Source: Flavobacterium sp. ALJ2 (GTDB lineage Bacteria; Bacteroidota; Bacteroidia; Flavobacteriales; Flavobacteriaceae). Taken from it: a stretch of DNA of 64,000 bases. The DNA is taken from positions 1-64,000 of the forward strand of contig NZ_JADNRC010000010.1 of the NCBI RefSeq assembly GCF_015594725.1. Direction: 5' to 3'. This document shows positions 18,374-27,830 of the stretch, piece by piece. The position numbers were made by a program, and so were the translations under genes. Numbering within the stretch: position 1 is the first letter of the stretch; each line of letters begins with the position of its first letter. The notes under the pieces were generated by a model. The model did no database searches, was not told the DNA's origin, and saw only the letters and a program-made list of their open reading frames with translations.

Positions 18374-21300
18374 TTAATTTAAAAAGTTCATTACCTTAAA
18401 TGTTTTTTTTCTTCCTTGCTTATCAGTCACAACTACTATAAACAATTGCTTTGTTGTGAAACTTCTATTCTCAAGCAACAAACTATTACTGTCTTGAATA
18501 TTCTTGTAATTCAATATCGACTGTCCAAGCATATTGTACACCTCAACTTGATCAATACTACTTTCTTCATTAGAAATCGCCAAAGCATTATCTTTAAAGT
18601 AAGCCATCATAGTTGTATTACCTACTTCTATCTTATCTTCTGCTTTTATTTTGGCACTTTGCGTAGCAAAATAAGTAGCATAGGCATTAGAAAATTGATA
18701 TCCTGATCCACAAGCTGCATCCCAGTTAATTGACCAAGTCATAACTCCCCTCATTCCTGGTTGTGCACCAGATTTCATCGTATAGGCTCTTCCTGGATAT
18801 GTAGTCCCATATCTCAGGTAATTAAATGCCTGAATACCTTTTTCTGGTGTTAAATACCCTCCTGCCGGAGCTGCCGGAGCACAAGCTGGAATTGCAATAA
18901 CAATTTTAGAAGCTGGTAATGGTGGGAAATAAAATCCTGTAGAAGCCACATTAAATCCTTTCATTAACATATCTGACATAGATACTAAGAAATCAGGAGT
19001 TGCTTGTGAATAAGCGGCATTATCAAGAGCTAAAATCGATCCTGTATTGTACAATTGCACCATTAAAAGATCTAGCTCATTACGCAAATTATGAATTACT
19101 GGCAAGAATGAACCTGCTCCATCTGAATAAACTGAGTATCCTACTTGTACATAGAATGTTTCTGGTGCAGATGTCAGGATAAATCCTGTTCCGTAATGTG
19201 CTTTTAACTCTTTGAAAGCATCTACAATATTCTTCAATTTTGGATATGGAGTAATCGCCGCATAAGAAAAATCTTTTAATGCACCTGCTCCAAAATTCAT
19301 AGAACCACCTTCAAAATCAATATCAATTCCGTCAAAATTATACTGATCAACTATTGCTTTTAATCCGTTTACGAATATATTTTTTTGAGCAACAGTCTGT
19401 AATTCTACGTGACCGTTTTGTCCTCCGATAGAAACTATTACTGGAATTCCTTTATCTCTTAAAAATTTAATATCGTTTTTTAACAACTGTGGATTGAAAA
19501 CTCCATTTGTCATGTATCTTGGTTCGTTTACAACTAAGATTGGAGTATATCCATCTCTGTTTTGTGTCTCGATGAAAGAATAAACCACTACGTTGAATTT
19601 TTTATCTCCCATTTGGTTAAAATACAAGAATGGTGCACTAGTATTATCCCATCCGTGAGCGTAACCTACAATAACTTTGGCTGGCAACGGATTAAATGTC
19701 GATACTGAATTAATAATCGTAATCGTTTGGTTCAATAATGTTTCGCCACCCAAATTGTCTGTTGCTTTTATAATTATTGTGTAAGCTTTATAGGCATTTG
19801 GAGTGAAAGTATAACTATAAGCACTTCCTGTACCTTTAGTCATTGTGTAAGAAGCACCATCAATACTAATAGAAACACTTGCAATTGTACCATCAGCATC
19901 TGTAACATTTACACTAACTGGAACGGCTTGAAATCCTGAAGCTTGATTAATTGTTGTTGATACTGGTGAAACCCAAGCCACTTCTGGCAATGTATTAGGG
20001 CAAGTTGTACCTGAACATTGTAAATAGAATGCTTTTGTATTTTCGGCAGTTACACCATTAGAAGCTGTAACAGTAGCTTTCAACGTATAATTTTTATTAA
20101 AATCTGCTGCAACTGGTACCCAATTTGCTACGTATTCTGTTCCTGAAAGTGTTGCAGTACTATTTTGTCCGTTGATATTAAATACAACTGATGAAATAGC
20201 TAAGCTAGCATCTACACTTGCAGCTGCTTTCAGCTGAATAGCAGTTCCAGGAGCAATCGCTATTGTTGCCAATGATGGACTTGTAATGGTAATCTGAGGT
20301 GGTGAAACTGTATTTGTATTGAAATTATAAACTTGCGGTGTTGTTGGTACTGCAAAATTTGCCAAATTGGTTGGATAGTATGTGATATTATTGTTTTCCC
20401 AAGCGTTTAATTTTAAGCTTAAAATGGTAGTATACCCCGCGATAACTGAATTGTCGAAGCTGAAAACTCCTTGTGCATCTGTTATAGCAATAACACTTTT
20501 CCAGTTGTGTGTACTATCTGTCCATGGCACAACTAATTCTACTTTGGCTCCTGATACTGGAATCGCACCATTCTTAACTGTACCGCTAATTTTGGTATCT
20601 GCAGCAATAGCATTTTGCATTAAGCTTAATTCTCTATTTGTTGCTATCGAAGCTGATGTGTTTGCTTGTACTTCCTTTTTAGCTGTAACAACTACTGGTG
20701 CTTTTTCATTTAGTACCACATTCTTTTGTGTAACAGCTGTTGTATTAAAATTATATACCTGAGCTGTTGCTGGAACATTAAGATTTGTTAAATTAGAAGG
20801 CAAATAGGTAACTTCACCATTCTGCCAACTATTTAATTTCAAACTAGCAATAATTGTATATCCTGAGAATATTGCATTATCAAAACTATATTTTCCTTGT
20901 GCATCTGTAGTAGCTAAGAAAGTAGCATAAGGATGGGCATTATCAGTCCAATTAAAGATTAACTCTACTTTAGCACCTACTACTGGATTTCCACCATTCT
21001 TAACTGTTCCGCTAATTTTACTAACTGGAGCTGCATTTTGTGTAAAGTTTAAAATTTTACTTGCTGTAAGATTGTTGTAAACCGTAGATGCTGGTGAAAA
21101 TGTTACTCCTGCTTTTGCAATTGTTACTGTATAGTTTGCTCCCGAAGGTAAATTAGCAACACTATACGCTCCTGTAGCACTAGATACTGATGTAAATGTT
21201 GCTGTTCCAGAAGTTGCCGTAACTGTAGCTCCAGAAACTGCTGTAGCTCCATTCATCACGCTTCCGCTAATCGTATAATATACAGTTTGAGTGAAGTTTA

Positions 21301-23188
21301 AAACTTTATTATCACTTAAAACTGGATATACTGTAGTTGCTGGTAAAAATGTCTTACCCGTTTTTGAGGCCGTAACAGTATAATCAAGTCCTGCTGTTAT
21401 ACTACCAATACTATATGCTCCACTTGCATTAGAGACTGCTGAAAAAACTATAGTTCCTGCTGTTGCTGTAACCGTTGCTCCTGCAACCGCTGTAGTTCCA
21501 TCAAGAATAGTTCCGCTAATAGTATAAAGTGGTTGTGTTCCGTTTATAACAACATTAGCTTGGTTAGCTGTAATATTTGTTAATATAACTGGCGTAAAAG
21601 TATACGCACTTTTTAAAGCTGTTACCGTATAATTTGCTCCTGAAACAACATTATTAAATGTATAATTTCCGTCTGGAGATGCTACCGTTTGTACAATAGC
21701 ATTAGTTGCATCTTTTAACTGAACAGTTACACTTGGCATTAAATTTGCTCCATTTTTAACAGAACCGCTCACTGTTAATGTTCCTATTACCGCAGCACGA
21801 AATGTATCATCTACCTGAGTTAGTAATGCATTTGGAATAGCACCTCTTGTATCTTGAGATAACTCCCAAATCATTCCTCCTCCAAGATTTTTAGTTTTAA
21901 TATATTGTGCTTTTAAATCAATTGATTGTTTATCTTCATAACTAATAAACTGACGTAAAGCAGCATTATATAAATAAGGAACTTTGGTTGTATTATCCCA
22001 ATACCTTACCCATCCTGCTGCTGTAGCTGTTGGTGTTACCAACATAGTATTTGGATCTAAATAAGGATGCGAATTTGTTACTGGATTACCTACTAAATCA
22101 CAAATTTCGATACTTCCAGATTTTTCACAAGCTGCAGGACCATCCCAAGTTCCAGTTGGATTTTGTGGATTTGTACATCCTGAAACAACATACCTTGGAG
22201 CAGCAACATATAATCCATTGGTTGAATTGGTGGCAACATTATCAAATTTTTTTCCGTAGAAGGGCAATCCCATCACTAATTTATTAGCAGGAAAACCAAT
22301 AACATTCAGATATTGATTTGTTAAATCATCAAGTGATTCAGACTGAGTTGCATTGTATAACGGATCATTAGTATTTCCGCTTGGATATAAAGGAGCGTTG
22401 TAGCTCGTTTTATCATACCAGTTTCCACCAAAGTCATATCCAAAATAAGTGATATAATCACAATAAGTCGAAATGTCTTCTGTCATTCCATATTGTGCTC
22501 TATTGTTTGGACCTAAATATTGTGCCGATACATTTCGAACATTATTTCCTGCTGCAATAGTGATTAATTTATTTGGCATTGCCTGGCGCATTGCTTTTAA
22601 TAAGTACACTAAATTCTTATTATCATCTGGACTATATTTTTGTGGAGGAACTAGCGATCCATTTACAACCTCAGTACCATCTGTTCCTCCAGAAAGAGGA
22701 TATTCCCAGTCAATATCAAATCCGTCAATAAATGGATAAGTAACCAGAAAATTAGCCATATCTGCAGCCAAAGCTGCTCTGGCAACTGGACTTGCTGATA
22801 TTGGAGAAAGGTCTTGGCCTTTTGTCCAACCTCCGACAGAAATTAAAATTTTTAAATGAGGGTACTTTTCTTTAAGCTTCTTCATATCATAAAAATTTCC
22901 TTTTACAGGAGCATCCCATGGAATTCCGCCTTCAGTGTGTTCAAAATCAGCATAGGTATCTAAGCTTTTTAACTTTGTATTCTCTGGCCGTGCCGGATCA
23001 AAAGTAGTTCCGTAAAAAGAATAATTTAAATGGGTCAGTTTGATACCGTCAATCTTAGGTACATTAAAGTCCCTTGCATAGATAGACCATTGCGCATAGT
23101 ATCCGACAACTTTTTTATTATGTGCTGGTTGGGCAAATAATACGATCGGAAACAAAAATAAAAACAGTAATCTGTAATAATGTTTCAT
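18374..23188 (-). CDS. chiA: Secreted two-domain chitinase (GH18-GH18), ChiA-like
   Basis: The ATG at 23186-23188 gives a 1604-residue protein with a clean signal peptide. A longer frame from a TTG at 23281 puts 31 unlikely residues in front. The N-terminal GH18 domain has the catalytic motif DGFDIDWE (Asp155, Glu162). A second GH18 domain near the C-terminus has DGIDIDFE (Asp1286, Glu1293). Between them are five CnaB/carboxypeptidase-regulatory-like modules (SGTVKNG..., ASGAYSI...) and two Ig-like modules. The last ~75 residues (FKDNALAIS...EVYNMLGQ...KTFKVMNFLN) look like a type C T9SS sorting domain. This architecture matches F. johnsoniae ChiA, an extracellular T9SS-dependent chitinase. 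Confidence 0.93.
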   Translation of the reverse strand: MKHYYRLLFLFLFPIVLFAQPAHNKKVVGYYAQWSIYARDFNVPKIDGIKLTHLNYSFYGTTFDPARPENTKLKSLDTYADFEHTEGGIPWDAPVKGNFYDMKKLKEKYPHLKILISVGGWTKGQDLSPISASPVARAALAADMANFLVTYPFIDGFDIDWEYPLSGGTDGTEVVNGSLVPPQKYSPDDNKNLVYLLKAMRQAMPNKLITIAAGNNVRNVSAQYLGPNNRAQYGMTEDISTYCDYITYFGYDFGGNWYDKTSYNAPLYPSGNTNDPLYNATQSESLDDLTNQYLNVIGFPANKLVMGLPFYGKKFDNVATNSTNGLYVAAPRYVVSGCTNPQNPTGTWDGPAACEKSGSIEICDLVGNPVTNSHPYLDPNTMLVTPTATAAGWVRYWDNTTKVPYLYNAALRQFISYEDKQSIDLKAQYIKTKNLGGGMIWELSQDTRGAIPNALLTQVDDTFRAAVIGTLTVSGSVKNGANLMPSVTVQLKDATNAIVQTVASPDGNYTFNNVVSGANYTVTALKSAYTFTPVILTNITANQANVVINGTQPLYTISGTILDGTTAVAGATVTATAGTIVFSAVSNASGAYSIGSITAGLDYTVTASKTGKTFLPATTVYPVLSDNKVLNFTQTVYYTISGSVMNGATAVSGATVTATSGTATFTSVSSATGAYSVANLPSGANYTVTIAKAGVTFSPASTVYNNLTASKILNFTQNAAPVSKISGTVKNGGNPVVGAKVELIFNWTDNAHPYATFLATTDAQGKYSFDNAIFSGYTIIASLKLNSWQNGEVTYLPSNLTNLNVPATAQVYNFNTTAVTQKNVVLNEKAPVVVTAKKEVQANTSASIATNRELSLMQNAIAADTKISGTVKNGAIPVSGAKVELVVPWTDSTHNWKSVIAITDAQGVFSFDNSVIAGYTTILSLKLNAWENNNITYYPTNLANFAVPTTPQVYNFNTNTVSPPQITITSPSLATIAIAPGTAIQLKAAASVDASLAISSVVFNINGQNSTATLSGTEYVANWVPVAADFNKNYTLKATVTASNGVTAENTKAFYLQCSGTTCPNTLPEVAWVSPVSTTINQASGFQAVPVSVNVTDADGTIASVSISIDGASYTMTKGTGSAYSYTFTPNAYKAYTIIIKATDNLGGETLLNQTITIINSVSTFNPLPAKVIVGYAHGWDNTSAPFLYFNQMGDKKFNVVVYSFIETQNRDGYTPILVVNEPRYMTNGVFNPQLLKNDIKFLRDKGIPVIVSIGGQNGHVELQTVAQKNIFVNGLKAIVDQYNFDGIDIDFEGGSMNFGAGALKDFSYAAITPYPKLKNIVDAFKELKAHYGTGFILTSAPETFYVQVGYSVYSDGAGSFLPVIHNLRNELDLLMVQLYNTGSILALDNAAYSQATPDFLVSMSDMLMKGFNVASTGFYFPPLPASKIVIAIPACAPAAPAGGYLTPEKGIQAFNYLRYGTTYPGRAYTMKSGAQPGMRGVMTWSINWDAACGSGYQFSNAYATYFATQSAKIKAEDKIEVGNTTMMAYFKDNALAISNEESSIDQVEVYNMLGQSILNYKNIQDSNSLLLENRSFTTKQLFIVVVTDKQGRKKTFKVMNFLN

Positions 23189-23560
23189 AATTAATAATAG
23201 GTTGGTTAATAAAAAATAAACATCCAATTGTATCAAATGAAATGATTGATAATACAAAAACCAATGAGTCATTTTAGACAAGTGGCAATCACAAATTCAA
23301 TTACATAAAATGCAACTAAATTATTTTAAATTAAAACAGATAGACTTGGGGGCTTAGTAATCTTAATGTTTTATTATATTTTTAAAACTTAAATATCTAT
23401 TTAATACAGATTCTGATTCGAAAATCAAATCCTAACTCTTCACCATAATCTATCTCTCCTAGAAATTCTAGAAGAGATAATTACTAGTTAATTATGGCAA
23501 CTAAACTTCAACTAATTCAATTATTAATCTAACTCTACTTTTATTCTATTCTACTTTATA
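23189..23560. other. Intergenic region between GH20 and chitinase genes
   Basis: No gene is seen. A near-perfect inverted repeat (23451-23464 with 23466-23479, one mismatch) lies about 80 nt past the GH20 stop but lacks a following T run on the minus strand. It could be a processing or stability element rather than a terminator. No exact -7 box was found upstream of the chitinase ATG. TTCATTTG near 23237 (minus) is the closest. Confidence 0.4.
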
Positions 23561-25627
23561 TTATAACAATTTTTTTAAACTTTCATAAACAGCTAATTCT
23601 ACATCTCCATAATCTTTAGAGTTGCATTTCTCTAATAAATCGTTTAAAACTGCTGGTGAAACTTTTGCTTTATTATCCAATACATTTATTAATTGCTGCG
23701 ACAGATCACTAAGATTAGTAGCAAGAGGTAAAATAGGCTGAATTAAAGGTGCGTTTTCACTTAAACTTGTTAGGCTAGCTTTTAAACCTATCCATTTATT
23801 TAAGAATGAAGTTACTTTAGCTTTATTTTCAGCAGATTTATCTACTAAATATTCTTTCACAACTGCATCAAAAGCAATTGCATCTGGTGCATCTGGTGTA
23901 CAAGCATCCGCAAACAGTGTAAATGGAGAATACGTTTGATATTCAACTCCACCTTTATTTCTCTTATATCCTTTTAAAGGCTCACATATATTAGAGAAAT
24001 CACTTAATGCTGTAATGCTTTGATTATTTGCAATATTTCTTAAGATTACATCTTTGTTTCTAATATGTGTAATTCCTAACTCTTCTAATCTAAATGAAAC
24101 AACCGCTAATCTTTTGCGCATGCTGTTTAAATCTGTAATATCTTCTGCAGACCATAATCTTTCGGCAATTGCTGCTGTTCTTGGCCAAAGTCTTGAATCC
24201 ATTGTTAAAGGTGTTACAAGTTCTGTCCACATTGTAGCTTCTCCACCTAATACTCTTGCTTTTTCTTCTGGGGTAAAGTTTGCACTTTTAGGTAATGGAT
24301 CGTTTAAATAATGTGCTTCTACTCCTTGAACTAAATCAATATAATATCCATTAGACAAAACAGTTTTGTAACCATTTTTAACAGATTCAGTTAATGATTT
24401 ACCAACTGCAACACCTTCATTAGGACCTCTCCATGCATGAATAATTGCATCTTTAGACATATCTTTTGTCATAATCTCTTCCCAACCCATCAATTGTTTG
24501 CCGTGTTTTTTAAGCATCGGAACTAATTTCATTGTAAAATAAGTCTGCAAATCATGATTGGTTTCTAACTTATGCTTCTTTTTAAACGCTTGTATTTTAG
24601 GGTTCGCATCCCAGTCTTTACCTTCATTTTCATCTCCTCCGATATGAAAATATGCTCCTGGAAATAACGGACATGCTTCATCAAAAATCTCACTTAATAA
24701 TTGATAAGTTTTAGGATTAGATGGGTCTAACGTAGGGCTAAAAATCCCTGCATTACGCTCAATACTATATGTAGATACTACTGCCGCTTTTGCACTACCT
24801 TCTGCATTTCCATTAGATATATTTACTACTTTACTTCCTATTTCTGGGTAAGCTGTTAAAATTGCTGATGCATGCCCCGGTACATCGATTTCTGGTACAA
24901 CCAAAATCCCTCGCTCATCAGCATATTTAACAATGTCTTTAATTTCTTCTTGTGTATAATAAAATCCATCTGAAGCTAGTTCAGTAAGTTTAGGATGATT
25001 TTTTAATTGTATTCTCCAACCTTGATCATCTACCAAATGCCAGTGAAAAACATTCATTTTCATAGCTGCTAATGCATCTAAATTTCTTTTAACTACATCT
25101 ACTGGTTGAAAATGTCTCGCAACATCCATCATTAAGCCTCTCCATGTAAATCTTGGAAAATCTGAGATTTGAGAAACTGGAAAGTAGTAAGAGGTACTAT
25201 TATTTTGTAACATTTGTAATAATGTTTCTAGACCATGTAAAGCTCCTAAATCACTTGTTGCATTAATTATGATTTTATTTTGCTCTATATCAAGATGATA
25301 ACTCTCGTCTTCATATAAACCAATTTTACCACTTTTAGTGCAATTTATTTGTAATTGTGCTGTAGGTGCCGAATTAAGTTTGGTCAAAAAATCTTGTTCA
25401 AAAAACAATCCTGTTCTACCGTCTAATCGTCTTAAAAAACGAGTTGCCCCGCTAAAAATTCTCGGATTAGGATTTCCTGTAATATTTATTGTAAAACCTT
25501 TTGTTAAAGCAAATGTACCCTCAGATAAATTTATTGTTTGTGGCCATGGCATAAGGTTTAATTGCTCTCTTTTAATTTGAGCATTGGCAACTATACCAGA
25601 AAATAATAAGATCAATATATATTTCAT
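23561..25627 (-). CDS. Beta-N-acetylhexosaminidase, GH20
   Basis: Starting at the ATG 25625-25627 the protein has 688 residues with a signal peptide ending VANAQ. A TTG-started extension to 25690 is unlikely. An N-terminal GH20b-like domain is followed by the TIM barrel with WRGLMMDVARHFQP, FHWHLVDDQGWR and the catalytic pair Asp332-Glu333 in HIGGDENEG. GH20 enzymes remove terminal GlcNAc from chito-oligosaccharides by substrate-assisted catalysis. The lack of a T9SS domain and the signal peptide point to the periplasm, after SusCD import. It lies between nagB and chiA on the same strand, as in the F. johnsoniae chitin locus. Confidence 0.94.
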   Translation of the reverse strand: MKYILILLFSGIVANAQIKREQLNLMPWPQTINLSEGTFALTKGFTINITGNPNPRIFSGATRFLRRLDGRTGLFFEQDFLTKLNSAPTAQLQINCTKSGKIGLYEDESYHLDIEQNKIIINATSDLGALHGLETLLQMLQNNSTSYYFPVSQISDFPRFTWRGLMMDVARHFQPVDVVKRNLDALAAMKMNVFHWHLVDDQGWRIQLKNHPKLTELASDGFYYTQEEIKDIVKYADERGILVVPEIDVPGHASAILTAYPEIGSKVVNISNGNAEGSAKAAVVSTYSIERNAGIFSPTLDPSNPKTYQLLSEIFDEACPLFPGAYFHIGGDENEGKDWDANPKIQAFKKKHKLETNHDLQTYFTMKLVPMLKKHGKQLMGWEEIMTKDMSKDAIIHAWRGPNEGVAVGKSLTESVKNGYKTVLSNGYYIDLVQGVEAHYLNDPLPKSANFTPEEKARVLGGEATMWTELVTPLTMDSRLWPRTAAIAERLWSAEDITDLNSMRKRLAVVSFRLEELGITHIRNKDVILRNIANNQSITALSDFSNICEPLKGYKRNKGGVEYQTYSPFTLFADACTPDAPDAIAFDAVVKEYLVDKSAENKAKVTSFLNKWIGLKASLTSLSENAPLIQPILPLATNLSDLSQQLINVLDNKAKVSPAVLNDLLEKCNSKDYGDVELAVYESLKKLL

Positions 25628-25780
25628 ACTTTTTGTTGTAAAAGAGTCTTTTTGCAATAAATATTGACTTAAAAACTCGGGTAAAAACAAAACTCAGAAG
25701 AAAACCTAATTGAACCTCTTTATCACCAAGGTTATCACTCTGAATTTTGTAACTTAAATTATTCTAATTCATGCAATCTA

Positions 25781-27718
25781 TTAATAATCAAAACGTTTAA
25801 AAGCTTCAATCGCTTCGTATTCAGCCAGACCTAAATCATCATATAAAATCGCAGTGTTTTTATTACGATCTTCGGCTCTAACCCAAAACTCTCTGGAGTC
25901 ATTTCCTTGAAACATAACTCTGTCTTTTTGAGATTGGTGGTATAAAATAGCATGACGTTTTAGCAATACTTCTGATGGACTTAAAGGTACAGCCATGTCT
26001 ATTTCATGAATATCCCATTCGTGCCAAGCACCTCGGTATAACCATAACCAGCAATCATCCATATAAGGTTGTGGTTTTAGTTCCTTCATTGCTGCAAAGA
26101 TGGCATTCAAGCATACTTCATGTGTTCCATGCGGATCAGCAAGATCTCCAGCGGCAAATACCTGATGTGGTTTTATTTTTTCGATAATGTCTTTTACGAT
26201 AGCAATATCTTCTAGACCTAACGGATTTTTCTTGATTTGTCCTGTTTCATAAAACGGAAGATCCAGGAAATGGGTATTAGAATCTTTCAACCCAATATAT
26301 CTTGTAGCTGCATAAGATTCTCTTCTTCTTATTAGCCCTTTTAGTTTGCGAACTTCTAAGGAATCAATTTGATTTTCTGATTTATTATTCAAAAACTCAA
26401 TTACTGATTTGAAATTTACTTTAGTATCTGCATCGGTAATAAAATCGTTACTTACCTCAGCAAACTTCAATGCTTCATCATCGGTAACGGCAATATTTCC
26501 AGAGGTTTGATATACCACATGTACATCGTGACCTTGTTTTATTAATTTTGAAAATGTTCCTCCCATTGAGATAACATCATCATCTGGATGTGGACTAAAA
26601 AGAATAATTCTTTTCTTTGCAGGGGTGGCTCTTTCTGGACGGTGTGAATCGTCTGTATTAGGCTTTCCTCCTGGCCATCCTGTAATAGTATGCTGCAATA
26701 CGTTGAACATGTTTATATTCAAATCATATGCAGAACCTTCCTGAGCCAACAAATCAGACATTCCGTTATTGTTGTAATCTCTATCAGTTAATTTTAGAAT
26801 AGATTGTTTCGTTTTTTGGCATAGCCAAACAATCGCTTTACTTTTTAATTCCTGATTCCAAATGCACTCACCAACTAACCACGGTGTTTTAAAACGAGTT
26901 AGTTCAGATGCAGCTGATTGGTCTAAAACAAAGGTTGCATTGCTATGATTTTGCAGGAATGTGGCTGGAATTTCTGAACTAATATCCCCTTGAATGGTTC
27001 TCTTGATAATATCGGCTTTGTTTTGTCCCCAAGCCATAAGTACTATTCTTTTGGATCTGAGAATTGTAGATACTCCCATTGTAATGGCCCTTTTTGGCAC
27101 ATTATCAATTCCGTTAAAATCGGAAGAAGCATCTACTCTCGTGATGTGATCCAAAGTAATAATACGCGTTCCTGAATTTATATGCGAACCTGGCTCGTTA
27201 AATCCTACGTGTCCTGTACGACCAATTCCTAATAATTGAAAATCCAATCCTCCAGCATTCTTTATGTTCATTTCATAATCAATGCAATACTGATTCAATT
27301 CATCGATTGCAACTGTTCCATCAGGAATATTAACATTCTCTGGATTGATATCGATATGATTAAATAAATGTTGATGCATGAAATGATGGTAGCTCTGATT
27401 GTTTTCTCTAGTCATCGGGTAATATTCATCCAAATTAAAAGTAACAACATTGCTAAAACTTAATCCTTCTTCTTTGTGCATTCTAACTAATTCTTCATAT
27501 ACTTTTATAGGTGAAGAACCTGTGGCTAAACCTAGTACACAAGATTTATTCTTTTCTTGCTTTGATCTAATTAATTGAGCAATTTCTTGCGCAACAACAA
27601 GCGATGCTTCGGTAGAATTCTTGAAGATTTCGTTGTGGATTTTTTCAAATCGTGTCTCTTCAAATTTACCAGCACTTTTATAGCTAATGTCTGGTTTAAT
27701 TTCTATAGCACTTTCCAT
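25781..27718 (-). CDS. nagB: Glucosamine-6-phosphate deaminase fused to PIG-L-type deacetylase domain
   Basis: The 645-residue cytosolic protein joins two domains. Residues about 25-290 are NagB-like (ATGSSPIKVYEEL, NLDEYYPM with Asp97, GIGRTGHVGFNEPGS with His170 and Glu175). Residues about 365-640 are a PIG-L/LmbE domain with the zinc motif HPDDD (377-381) and DPHGTHE. NagB converts GlcN-6-P to Fru-6-P and ammonia. PIG-L enzymes remove N-acetyl groups from GlcNAc derivatives. The usual catalytic Asp of NDGHIAFNEP is Thr168 here. This long form is common in Bacteroidota. In the chitin locus it likely handles GlcNAc-derived phosphate sugars. Confidence 0.9.
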   Translation of the reverse strand: MESAIEIKPDISYKSAGKFEETRFEKIHNEIFKNSTEASLVVAQEIAQLIRSKQEKNKSCVLGLATGSSPIKVYEELVRMHKEEGLSFSNVVTFNLDEYYPMTRENNQSYHHFMHQHLFNHIDINPENVNIPDGTVAIDELNQYCIDYEMNIKNAGGLDFQLLGIGRTGHVGFNEPGSHINSGTRIITLDHITRVDASSDFNGIDNVPKRAITMGVSTILRSKRIVLMAWGQNKADIIKRTIQGDISSEIPATFLQNHSNATFVLDQSAASELTRFKTPWLVGECIWNQELKSKAIVWLCQKTKQSILKLTDRDYNNNGMSDLLAQEGSAYDLNINMFNVLQHTITGWPGGKPNTDDSHRPERATPAKKRIILFSPHPDDDVISMGGTFSKLIKQGHDVHVVYQTSGNIAVTDDEALKFAEVSNDFITDADTKVNFKSVIEFLNNKSENQIDSLEVRKLKGLIRRRESYAATRYIGLKDSNTHFLDLPFYETGQIKKNPLGLEDIAIVKDIIEKIKPHQVFAAGDLADPHGTHEVCLNAIFAAMKELKPQPYMDDCWLWLYRGAWHEWDIHEIDMAVPLSPSEVLLKRHAILYHQSQKDRVMFQGNDSREFWVRAEDRNKNTAILYDDLGLAEYEAIEAFKRFDY

Positions 27719-27763
27719 TTTTTATTTTTTTATACTATTTATTATAAAGACATGCGCGTTTAA

Positions 27764-27799
27764 AAGAGGCATAAGTAATTTTCATTACTTATGCCGCTT
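27764..27799 (-). terminator. Hairpin between susD and nagB
   Basis: A perfect 12-bp stem (27768-27779 with 27784-27795) with loop TTTC is followed on the minus strand by TCTTTT. It lies about 30 nt past the susD stop and 46 nt before nagB. It may reduce read-through so that susCD is expressed more than nagB-GH20-chiA. Confidence 0.65.
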
Positions 27800-27830
27800 A
27801 CATTCTTTCTTTCTTAAAAATCTGTTTTTA

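Noticed and set aside
23186-23281. 31-residue N-terminal extension of the chitinase from a TTG
   Set aside because: The ATG at 23188 is followed at once by a good signal peptide. The extension would bury it.
25625-25690. 21-residue N-terminal extension of the GH20 enzyme from a TTG
   Set aside because: The internal ATG gives a standard signal peptide. The TTG context (GAGTTTTG) resembles an imperfect -7 box.
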